Part shown: one piece after another, positions 47,281-64,000 of the stretch
Numbering within the stretch: the first letter of the stretch is position 1
Layout of the letters: every line of letters starts with the position of its first letter
NCBI RefSeq assembly: GCF_025698545.1
Contig: NC_068572.1
Location: forward strand, 4,650,001 to 4,714,000
Direction of reading: 5' to 3'
Length of the DNA stretch: 64,000 nt
DNA from: Gossypium raimondii
Taxonomy: Eukaryota; Streptophyta; Magnoliopsida; Malvales; Malvaceae
The notes under the pieces: model-generated
Database searches by the model: none
The model's input: the letters and a program-made list of their open reading frames with translations, nothing else
What the model was told of the DNA's origin: nothing
Program-made: the position numbers and the translations under genes

Positions 47281-47780
47281 CTTATCGTGTGATGTTTTGA
47301 AGATATTCTCTGTGCAAGCTGTCCTACTTAATTTGAGGGAGATTAATTGTAAAAGATATAATATGTTAGCAAGTCTCATTTACTTATTTATTGTGGAGAC
47401 TTGTATACGTTTTGTAGTGATAGAAAGAGCACTTCATCTTATTCACAGTGGATCGTTTATGTCAGTGCATTGAAGTGTAATAATCAAGAGTGTAACTTGG
47501 TTAGTGTCATAAGTTTTCAAGGGAAAACTTAGAGGGACATGTTTAAGTCTTAGGTACAAAAGTGTATAGTCTATACAGGTGAGTGTTCAAGTTTTAAAAC
47601 AATTGTTGCATAAGGTACAAGATAGTGAATATTCTACCCCGAACTGCATAAATATTTCTTGTGTTATTTATTTTATGCGTCTCTCTATTAGTGCCTAAAG
47701 CAGTTGGCACAACTTTAAGCATTGCTTGCGGCACTACTTATTTTCTGCATTCAAATATCAATTTGGACTCAACAAATAAA
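47281..47780 (+). repeat. Decayed copia-like LTR
   Basis: TTAATTTGAGGGAGATTAATTG near 47330 looks like a purine tract next to a copia LTR. TTCTACCCCGAACTGCATAA and TTTTATGCG near 47630-47680 look like the LTR end. No coding part is left. Confidence 0.4.
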
Positions 47781-48429
47781 ATCTTTTCAAAAAATTAATA
47801 AAAATAACACCTATAAACTAAATTATTATTTTATTTTTATATATAATTTGTAAATGTAATTATCATTTTCTATTATTATAAATATGCAATTTCGACTTCA
47901 TATAATCTTGATAGTAAATTCCAAAACAATAAATACTTGATAAAAATTGCTTTTATCTGTTTATGTTCGAGTAAAATTAATAAGTGAAGGGTGCAAAATT
48001 TCAGAATTTTTTGATATATTTCAAAAATCTCAAAAACTTTTGATTTTGACTTTATTTAATTTAAAAAATTGAAATTTGATTTTTATTTTAATTTATTTAA
48101 AATTTTAAAAAGATCTTTGATAAAATTTTAATTAATTTTTATTAAAAAACCTAATTGATTTTTACTTATCCCACAAAGTTTTAACTAAAATAATATTATT
48201 AACAAAAAATAAATATTGGTTTTATATATTATGGATCGATTAATTTAAATTTATAATAATTTATTTTTCTTTTTAAGTTTTTTTTTATAATTTGTACAGC
48301 TTATAAAAATGAACTTATACATTTACCTTCTAAAAATACCTTATAAATTTATTTTTCCCCAGCCAAAATTTTTCTCATTTCTTTAGCATATACTTTAGAA
48401 ATTGAATCTCAACATTAATTTTATTGAAA
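47781..48429. other. AT-rich, no gene seen
   Basis: Very AT-rich sequence with runs of T and A. No feature can be supported. Confidence 0.4.
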
Positions 48430-49090
48430 ACCACTAATATAAGTTTATTGTTTGGTTACTAAACTTTAAAAAGTTACAAAATAGTTATTAAGCTATTCTA
48501 AAGTTTTCATTTAAGTCACCGAGTTGTTAAATTTGTTGCTATATGGTCTTCTCCATTCACATCGCCTACACCAATTGAAAGCTCTCTTTTTTTACAGTTT
48601 GATTTTTATTCATGAACTACTTTGAATATCATTTATCTATGAATCAAATTCCAAACAACTTTCTTTTCCGATCTCTGATACTGATCGTTAGATCGACTTA
48701 GATTTAAGGTATATTCTTCTATTCGCCAATGAGTATTGATCCACCACAATGATCACTAAATTGTCGCTTGAAGCTTGCTAGCTGAATTTTTTAAAGAAAA
48801 TGATAAGCTATACAAATAGTCACCCAACTATTAGCATCCTTCTATTTTGGTCACTCATGTTTAAAATTTTCTGTTTTAATCACTAACATTATTGAAATTT
48901 AATATTTTGGTCACTCCTACATTAAATCAAATGTTTATAGATTCTATCAATTTGACCCTATTTCTAAAAATTCAATAAATTTTGCCTCAACCTTACACAT
49001 TCTGTCAATTTAGTCTCGACTTAAAATTCAAAATAAAATTTTAAATATAAGAAATTATTTAAAATTTCATTTTACAATAAAAATACATAA

Positions 49091-51839
49091 GAACTTATAA
49101 AATTAAATAAATATAAATAAATACCCATTTTCTCTTCTTCTTTTTTAACATGAAAATATCCACAAACAGGACTTAAATTAGATTCAAACTTTTCTCTCTC
49201 TCTTTTTAGTTTTATATTATAATATGTTTGGCCTTATTCCTTAGTCTTCGCCAAATTTTCTTAGCGTTGGGCACAAACTTTGCCCACAACCAACGACACT
49301 AATAACTCTTACTCTGTACTCTTTCATTTTCACATCATTTATCATTGTGCCATCAAACTAGGAATTGGTTGTAGAGCTGCCAAGATAGCCCTCCACTTAT
49401 AACCTATTATGTAACACCCCGAAAATACCAATGTGGTAAAATTCTGGATTAAGTAAATTATTGTTAAATGAATCACATTAGTAGAGTTGAATTAGCTTTC
49501 GAGGAGTTAGTAAATCATAACTAGAAAATTTCTTGTAAGGACTAAATTGAAATTTTTATAAAATATGATGGTCTAGAAGGGAAAATTTTCCAATCAGTAT
49601 GGAGGGATTAAACTTGAAATTAGTCCATGAAAACTACATAGCTTTGTTAATCGGATAAGTACAATTTGTTTTTCATGATCAAGGAAATTGTAAGTTGGAA
49701 ATGTGGTTCTTAAAGATTTAATGGATGACGACAAGGTGTTAACTTAATAAAAGCTAACTTTAATCCTCATGCATGCTTCCTTTAACTAGAGATTAAAGGA
49801 GAAAATGAAGGTTAGTTTCATTGCTAATGTTTGGCTATTGAAAAAGAGAAATAAGCTAGTGTCATAGGGCTAAAACTTTAGTCTCGCAATCTGTGAGGTT
49901 TTAGGTGACTTCTTCGCTTCAAATGTGCCTAAGTCAATTTATCTCTCGAAAGATGAAAATTTCATCGAAAATTCTCTAGGGCATTGAAAAATATAGCGAA
50001 AGCAACTCGAAACGAAAAAAGTAACAAAATAGTTGTAAAGCCACAAGAAGTAATGCACATTAAGTGTTTAAGTAAATGCTTTCAATATATTCTTAACTCA
50101 AGAATAACTGAATATAAATAAAGGGGGAGGCTTCTATTTATAGTTGAGCTCCCTCAAAACCAATGGTATGGATTAAGTTACATCAACGGTCAAGATTAGA
50201 GCTGATCTACAATTGAGAGTCCTAAGGGATTTAAAGTCTATACAATCTTATCCCTTTAGGATTTACATTGGTAACTCTAGTTTGACTGGAGTGTTTCACT
50301 AGGCCACCAAAGCTTCAAGTAGATGAGCTTCTATATGGATTCCACAAGTTGCGCCAATTCATGTGGGTGAAATGAACCTTATTTAATAAGTTGACCTCGA
50401 TGGGGTGTTCTATGCGCAATAGTCAGAGGCTTGATCTACGCCCGTGACACTAGTAGGTGCTAGGTGTTCTTGTGGAATAAAGTGGGGTGATTACTAAGGT
50501 GCTTGCTTAAGCACTTAGCCTTTACATGTTATTCTTTCATTCACTTAACCGGTCATGAAGGAAGCTAAAGATTGACCAACAAAAATTGCCCATTCGGTGG
50601 GGAAAGAAGAAAAAGTTTAGCTACAAGTTTCCATGCTCGAACAAGGTTGTAGAAGAAAGGAGCTTAGTCGATGGTGAGTTTCTAGCTTATTTATGCTTTT
50701 AACTGATGTTTTCAAGTTAGACTTTAATAAGATTTTTGTTTTACCCAATTAACCAAAGTCATAATTAAAGAAGAAAAGAGAGAAGCCAAGCTAAGCTTGA
50801 ATCTTGGTTAGTCTTGGCCTCAATATTAAAGTGAAAAGTAGTTTGGGTTTCATTGCATCCATCTTTAAATTCTTGAATTTTCTTTTGATACCAATTCTTG
50901 TGATAAGTGGCAATTTGTTTATGGATATGTTTGTTTGATTTAAAGCTCAAGACTTAGGTGAGGGCACCTCCAACAAAGGAAGGCCAAGCCTGTGGATTAG
51001 TAGCTTGGTGAGGTTGAATTTTGATGTTTTACTAACAGTTTGAAAGGTGTGCTCCCAATTTCTAAAGTAAATCATATTATAAATTAAACAAGATCATAAT
51101 TATGAGTTAAATTTAACTATAAAAAGTTAAATTTTAAATTATTGTCATAACTAATGATATGGCATTAAAGGAACTTGTAAATGTGTTTGTATAAATATAT
51201 TGATTTATTGGATATTAATGATGAAAACATTAATATATGAATATTAGATGAACCAATAATAATATGTATTATTAGAAATCTTATTTGTGTTATCGAAATC
51301 ATTGTATATGAATATGAATAATTGATATAAATTGAAATATTTAAATTGATCTATCGATAAATGATATGTTTTATCTTACACTTGACTGTGACAATGGTTG
51401 AATTGTATCGAAAGAATTGAATTATTACATCAGCCCTCGTAGACTCCATGAAAATTAGTTATCTATGGTTGGCATGCCATACGATACAATGTACTATTGA
51501 CATGTTATATGTTATTGTGGGTTAGCGTCTCGTGCATGGGAGTATCGTTCATATATTGTGCTTATGCGCCTATCATTCTATCTTATCGTGATGTACAAGG
51601 GTTGGCATCTCTGAACCTAGCTCGAGCCTTCACCTTGTATATGAAGAGCTAAAATGTGCTAAAAGAATAAATAAATTATGTTTTTATTGTCGTTTTAATA
51701 AATTAATATTATTTTAGAAAATGAAAAAATAGATATTCATTTATTTATAAATATTTTATTTACTTTTATCGTAAAATGAACTTTTGAATAATTTTTATTT
51801 TTAAAAGTTTTATTTAAATTTTAAATTAAGACAAATTTG
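49091..51839. repeat. Degenerate LTR-derived DNA inside the inverted-repeat element
   Basis: An LTR start TGTAACACCCCGAAAATACC lies at 49412. LTR-like interior (TTGGCATGCCATACGATACA, GTTGGCATCTCTGAACC) lies near 51460-51640. Between them is about 1.2 kb with a promoter-like AAATAAAGGGGGAGGCTTCTATTTATAG near 50118-50145. I see no retrotransposon protein. Confidence 0.4.
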
Positions 51840-52047
51840 TAGAATCTATAAACATTGGGGGCTAAATTTGTTATTATGCCAATTAAAAAAACCCCGTTAG
51901 TAATATAATCTATAAACATTGGAGTGCTAAATTTATTATTCCAATAAAAAAAAGCTTTCGTTAGTAATTTAACAGAGGATTGGCTAAAATATCAAATTCT
52001 AATAACATTAGTGACTTTTTAAACCTTGGTGACCAAAATAGAAAAAC

Positions 52048-54718
52048 TGTAACACCCCAAACCCGACCTAGACGTTAAGGCCAAATTTGGAGAAACTACA
52101 TTAGTTATTTAAACCCCAGAAGTTAAATCTTAGCTTTAGGAACCGAAAATTCTGAAAAGCAATATTTTTAGGAAAACACTTACTTTTTAATTTGAAAATA
52201 ATCCACATAACTTATATATTTTACAGAATAGCTCTTAACTTGATCTCGTTTGAAAACTTCTAGTTTCAAAGAGTGTCTAGAAAATACAAATATGGCAAAC
52301 ATTCGTTAAAGGTTATTTATTCGTTTACGGAAAAACACTTAAGAAATTACCTAATTTGTAGTAGATAATTTTCAGAGTTTTAGTTTTGAAAATCAAAATC
52401 CATTTTGCTAATTCGTGTGATTTTGCAGTATCACGTTCGAAAATATCAATTATAGACGAATTAAACAAAAACTAAAACAAAACCCAAGAACATATTACAG
52501 TCCCAAAAGTCCAAAATAGACAATTACGAAAATCACCATATTTTTATTAACTGAGAAAATAATCTGAGCTCCCGCATGCCGTCTAATTCTAAACTCACCG
52601 ATTACCTGAAAAGTCAAAAATAAAACAAATGGGTGAGCTATAAAGCTAAGTGTATAACAAAACTCAAACATAAAACACACAAATCACCATATACAAATCA
52701 AAGTATCATAGAGAATTTCATTACGAACAATTGAACAGAACTGAGAATGCATGATTACGTCAATGCAATATTTTTCAGAAATTATAATACAGATTTTTCA
52801 GAAAATTTCCTATCCAACTTCGCTACACACCAAAATAAAGTTCCCCACAACTCATCCAACCAAATCACACCAACAGATAATTGTGGACATTGCCACTAGA
52901 GTTGCAAGTAAAACTGTCAAATCAGATATATGTTGTCAAGCCACTATATTGCAACCAAGCTGCCAGAATAGAAGTATGTGGTTAAACCACCAAATAGAGC
53001 AGATCATTAAACTGCCAGAACTTCCTCCATACCATATTATCACAACCCCATGCAATGTGACATGGCATGCATATACAGATCAGAATGATAAGCATGTTGA
53101 ACATGCATCTATATTATTAACAGAATCCAGTAAGCATGGCTTACATGTTTTGTAGATAGATATATCAAAATTACAAATCACCTTAACTAGAAAAGCCACA
53201 ATGTCACATGCATGGTCGTAAAGCCGATTCAAAAATACAAATTAACATAATCGTACATCATACACATACAGACACAACGAATCAGGACATACCATCAGAA
53301 CTTTTAGTATCAGTTCATACAAATATATATTTCACATACCTTAAACACATCAACATAGAAGCATATTTAATAGATATCTGGTTTCCAAGCCTTAATTAAG
53401 CAATATGGGCCCTATGAAAAGTCTAATTACAAATTTCAGAGTCAAACAGGCCTAGGTAAAATTTTTCAGAAAATGGGCCCACACGGCCCAATTGACCTAG
53501 ACCGTGTGGTTCACAAGGTGTGGCACACAACTGTGTGGCGTCGACAGTCAAATTTTCAACTTCACGCCATTCACTATTTTTTAGGTTTTTCGTTACACAC
53601 CTAATCGAAACTGGAAAACACCGCTTCGGTACATTCCCGAACCCTAAAATCAACATTCATAACGAACCAATTAACAACGAAGTACGAAAGCAAATAACGA
53701 TATACCAAAAACCAAACACTTTATCGACCACACAAACTAAACCTTCGGCCTTAGCACCAAAATCTGCCCTTTACAACGTTTGGTTACTTACCCCGATTTG
53801 AAACAATAATTCCTAACGCTTGCTAATCGACGAAGGAGAGTCTTGCATCTCTTGATTCTGACCTAACAGAACACAAAAAGAATTAATACAAGGACTAATA
53901 GCCAACAGAATTTACCTTACCTTTCTACGAGACAACAACATATAACCTCGATACGAATGAGAGTACAACCAATACTTACCCGAAGATGGAAAACTAAGCA
54001 CTTGCTCAAAAGCTCAGCACAACTGTCAACACAATGAAACTAGCAGCACAACAAAGATGTGGTGACAACCACAACAACAACAACAACAGAACCAAAACCG
54101 AGAAAAAAATATAAAATGTAGAAAAAAAAGGAACAAGGCAGAAAGAGAGTAGATGACGTAAAAAGAGAGAAACTAGCCAAAAGAAATAAACAACAAAAAG
54201 TTTTAACAACAAAAATGGAAAAGAGGAATGTGGGAAAGAGGAGAATAGAAGGACGTCAGATTGAGGAGAAAAATTAGGAAAATTTTTGGGATAATTTTCA
54301 AAAAGAAAACCACCCATATCCCCATTAACTCCCACCGATTCTAATTAATTATCCCTATCCGAATTTTCCCCAGAATTAAAACAAAAATAATCTTATTTGC
54401 ACACATAAAGATTCAAACACAAGACTCTTGGGTAAGCTAAAGTCTTACCACTGAACTAATAGACTCATTTTGTTATCAATTGAAGAAAAATAATTTATAA
54501 ACCAAATGTTCACTGATAAGCGTTGGGAAAAAAATTATTAAAGATTCAAGGGAAAGGATTTAAACATTGGACCTTAAGCACACAATCAAGGCCACTTAAT
54601 CACTAAAACAAATCAAATTCCTTAACATAATTTCACAACATTTAATTCAAAAACAGGATGTGACCACTCTTGGTTTCACTAACTCAATTTCTTCTAACCC
54701 GATTTTCGGGATGTGACA
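52048..54718 (+). mobile_element. Solo LTR
   Basis: 2671 bp, starting TGTAACACCCCAAACCCGAC and ending CGGGATGTGACA. The flanks AAAAC (52043-52047) and AACAC (54719-54723) match at 4 of 5. It shares its start and the CACACGGCCCA / CCGTGTGG motif region with the LTR at 9305-11365. Confidence 0.7.
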
Positions 54719-54950
54719 AACACGTTAGTTGTTGGGTGACTATTTGTATAGTTTACCTAAAATAATAAAATTTAATAGCCCAGTGGCTTAAATAAAATAT
54801 TTCAAATAGTTCAATGATTTAAATAAAAACTTTAGAATAGTTTAGTGACCATTTTTGTAACTTTTTGAAGTCGAGTAACTAAAATGTAAACTTACTAATA
54901 GTTTAGTAACCTTAAAATAGTTTACCCTAAAACCTCATAATTGCTTTTAG

Positions 54951-55300
54951 GGATAAATCTCAAAACTATACATGAATTTTAGTCTAATGTGCAAATCTAT
55001 ACATGTACTTTGAATTTGTGCAATTTTATACATGAAAAATTGATTTGATCCAATTCTCATAAATTATTAACATCATTTTATATTTATATATTACATACAC
55101 GAATAATTATATTTATGCAATATAAAAATAAATTGATATATTTATTTCTTTAAATGCACATGATTGAATCAAAATTAAAGTTTCATGTATACATTTGAAC
55201 CACAATCAAAGTTTCATGTGTATAATTACATCAAATTAAAATTATTGTATCAAATTACACATTAAATCAAAGTTCATGTATAATTTTAGAATTTATCCCT
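54951..55300. mobile_element. MITE with inverted ends
   Basis: It starts GGATAAATCTCAAAACTATACATGAA and ends with the inverted form TTCATGTATAATTTTAGAATTTATCC. The flanks TGCTTTTAG and TACTTTTAA are alike at 7 of 9, which would fit a Mutator-type duplication. Non-coding. Confidence 0.55.
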
Positions 55301-55544
55301 TACTTTTAAGACATAAATCCAAATCTCATTCCCTTATAACTACTTTTAAGACTTAAATTTAAATCTCATTGATTTTAGCATATACTTTTTTTTCAAATAT
55401 GTAATTAAAAAAACGATTGTTGAGAGCCAATAAATTTAATAAAATATCACCTAATTATTCGATTTTACTTTTTAATTACTAGCCATTAAATGGCTAATGG
55501 AAGATGATATGACAGTTTTTATAACTAGTATGATAGCAATTTTA

Positions 55545-55885
55545 ACCCTAAATATTTATATATTGTGTCAATTTAGTCTTAACTTTAAAAATTTAACCCT
55601 CACCATTTACACATAATGTAATTTGGTCCTTTTTGTAGTTTAGCTTTTCTTTATGATTTCATCTAAGCTAAAAAAAGATTATTAGCTAAATTTGACCGAA
55701 AACAAATTTTCATATTTTCTCATTCTTTTGTAATTAACCCACAATGTCACAAAGAAAAGTAAAATTACAAAAGTACCAAATTAGACAATGTGTAAGTGTT
55801 GAGAGTTAATTCTTTTAGAATCGAGACTAAATTGACATATTGTATAAATGTTAAGGGTTAAAGTTGATATTATGATCATTTTAAA
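55545..55885. repeat. Fold-back element
   Basis: Two arms of about 130-150 bp are inverted copies. ATTGTGTCAATTTAGTCTTAACTTT near 55563 pairs with GAATCGAGACTAAATTGACATATTG near 55817, and TTTACACATAATG pairs with CAATGTGTAAGTG. The arm sequence recurs near 40740-40840 and 48940-49020. Confidence 0.65.
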
Positions 55886-56112
55886 AGTTGTCAAGTTATT
55901 TTTCTATTAGTAATTTAACAATCGAAGACGAAAAAAGAAAAAGTCAAATAGTTAGGTGATCACTTTGTAACTTTTCATAGTTAAGTGACCAAAAAGATTT
56001 AGTAATAGTTGGATGACTAGTAGTGTAATTTACCCTAATGTTTTATTGTTTAAAACCATTTTGCTATTTTATAAATCATTATTATTATTTGAATATTCTC
56101 ATTACTCTATTT

Positions 56113-56247
56113 GACATAATGTTTAGAACTATCCATAACCCCTCCCCAACCCATGAATAGGAGGATAATGCGCTTCAGCGCACTCGAACCCACATCCTCC
56201 TGCATTGGCAACAATACCAATACCAATCGAACTAAGACTCAATCGGC
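56113..56247 (-). mobile_element. tRNA-derived SINE, copy 1
   Basis: On the minus strand it starts GCCGATTGAGTCTTAGTTCG and contains GATTGGTATTGG (A-box side) and GGGTTCGAGTGCGC (B box, GGTTCGA). It ends in the conserved CATTATCCTCCTATTCATGG and GGGGAGGGG blocks. It lies about 490 bp upstream of the fumarase start codon. Confidence 0.75.
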
Positions 56248-56737
56248 TTATAAATCATTAATCTTAAATTCAATGTTTTTGGAATTGGAAAAAAAATTTA
56301 AAAATAATTATAAAATTCGGTTCAACCGTCAATCCAATGATTTATACCGATTTATGAGTCAATCATTTTTCATCTTATTCAGGACCAGTATATCGATTGG
56401 TTCTCGATCTAATCAATCTATCTAACCGATCCAATTCTAAAAATGACGGTTAAATGAAAGTAGCAGTTGGACAATGCTCTTTTTCCTCCACCCAAATTCC
56501 ATTCCCTTCTTTGCATTATTGTTGCCTTTTTCATAGCCTTCTTACCAGATCAAACATCTCAAAAATAATTCATTTTTTATTTTTAATTAAACCAAAAAGA
56601 AAAAAAATCAATAACACACTCGAATTATTTCGTCTATTATACACAACTCATACTTGTATATCTATAAATGTGTCATTACTTGTACATCTACAAATAAGCA
56701 CATGCAAAAACACTAAATCTCACAACCTATCTCCAAA

Positions 56738-63164
<6,427 letters not shown>

Positions 63165-63176
63165 GTTGAATTACCA

Positions 63177-63182
63177 AATAAA
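63177..63182 (+). terminator. Possible poly-A signal of the fumarase gene
   Basis: AATAAA lies 13 bases after the stop codon. This is close, so a more distant signal may be used instead. Confidence 0.4.
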
Positions 63183-64000
63183 ATTCAACACTCAATTCGT
63201 TGTTGTCCATGTTCTGATTTTGGAATACATTAGGATATCTCCAGATTTTTATGTTCATAAATTATTTAGTTTCCATTTGAAAATGACTTAACCATCAACC
63301 AATTAAGATAGAGTCATTGTATCATGACTTGGATTGAGCTTTTTTTTTTTTTTTTTTTTTGTAAACAACACAGATAAGAAATGCTTATATAACTTATATA
63401 TATTCAACCAATTAATCATAACCTTCGCATTGCAAAAAAACAATAATTTTAACTCAAATTCTTCCGCTCAAGTTGCAGCCTCACCTTTGTACAATTTAAC
63501 TTTGGGTTAATGGTTGGATCCACACACCTCCAATATCTTCTCTTTTTTTTTATAAAAAATATATTTGATTAAGTTTAATGATTGAAAGCATGTAAATATC
63601 GCTAATTTAAAAAATATATGAATAAAATTTTCTATTAATTTTTTTATAAAAAATCATTTGTCAAAATGCTACTGTTTTGATCATTGTATTGTTGTATCTT
63701 TGGAGACATTCAACCAACATTTCTCCCAATCCCGTAGGAGCGGTCGAATCTGTCTTAAAGAACATGTGTTAAACAGGCCTCAACGTTTAGTAAATCTCTG
63801 TTCTTCTTTTCGATTTCAACTTTTTGTTACAATTTTATTGGCTCACGTATTTGACAATTTAAACATAAATTATTCTATTTATATTTTATTTTATATATAA
63901 ATAATTGTTTTTTTATATTTTTATTTTTATTTTTTCGCTAACGTGTTTTGTCCAATAATTGGTAATTGAACTTGTATTTCGTTATTTAGGTCCATACCTC
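63183..64000. other. Fumarase 3' flank, no further gene seen
   Basis: AT-rich sequence with a T-run of about 22 (63339-63360). A frame at 63658-63900 resembles nothing I know. No gene is supported. Confidence 0.45.

Larger units (their letters stand above)
48430..54935. mobile_element. Large element with long inverted-repeat arms
   Basis: The left arm (about 48430-49090) and right arm (about 51840-52047 plus 54719-54935) are inverted copies of each other. GGTTACTAAACTTTAAAAAGTTACAAAATAG at 48464 pairs with the reverse complement of 54840-54915. CTATACAAATAGTCACCC at 48812 pairs with GGGTGACTATTTGTATAG at 54734. The right arm is split by the LTR at 52048-54718. The arms hold no gene. It is probably a fold-back or Mutator-like non-autonomous element that later took up LTRs. 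Exact ends are unclear. Confidence 0.55.

Overview
This is a plant nuclear window, most likely from a dicot of the cotton family (Gossypium or a relative). Spliceosomal introns, a nuclear gene for a plant fumarase, AT-rich intergenic DNA and dense LTR-retrotransposon, LINE, SINE and hAT/MITE debris show a plant nuclear genome. The Gossypium guess rests only on the look of the LTR ends and is an inference. I see no operons, CRISPR arrays, rRNA genes or true tRNA genes.

Layout. (1) 1-26.6 kb is one old LINE on the minus strand, blown apart by nested insertions. ORF1 lies near 26.5-25.8 kb, endonuclease at 25.2-24.5, reverse transcriptase at 14.4-13.6 and 8.7-7.7, zinc-finger/connection parts at 4.9-2.6, and RNase H at 2.2-1.9. 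The inserts are a 10,056-bp gypsy element (14448-24503), an LTR at 8694-13558 that itself holds a second LTR (9305-11365), an LTR at 4872-7690, an LTR near 3509-4747, and a small repeat block at 2245-2640. For two inserts the LINE reading frame closes exactly across the empty target site. A hAT MITE sits at 268-659. (2) 26.6-35.6 kb holds fold-back MITEs, a hAT MITE, a second LINE fragment, and a 5'-truncated processed copy of an IRX14-like GT43 xylosyltransferase mRNA (28493-32148). That retrocopy has a poly-A tail and a target-site duplication, and was later broken and partly duplicated around a Ty1-copia insertion. (3) 35.6-46.2 kb is more gene-like: an intact intronless RING-H2 gene (35688-36392, minus), a four-exon gene with two Myb/SANT-like domains (43156-45843, minus), and a 1-kb duplicate of that gene's 5' part (about 37342-38352) with a destroyed splice acceptor. 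(4) 46.2-56.1 kb is repeats, including a large inverted-repeat element with an LTR inserted in it. (5) 56.7-63.2 kb is an intact fumarate hydratase gene on the plus strand with 17 coding exons and 464 codons. Four SINE copies and a plastid ycf2 fragment sit in its introns, and a fifth SINE copy lies upstream.

The intact protein-coding genes I can defend are fumarase, the two-domain Myb/SANT-like gene and the RING-H2 gene. They show no evident shared pathway. Everything else with coding character is a transposon relic, a retrocopy or a duplicate. I found no convincing undescribed biological system. The notable content is structural: traceable nested insertions, a retrocopy/copia rearrangement, mosaic divergence in a gene duplicate, and organelle plus SINE DNA carried in the introns of a central metabolic gene.
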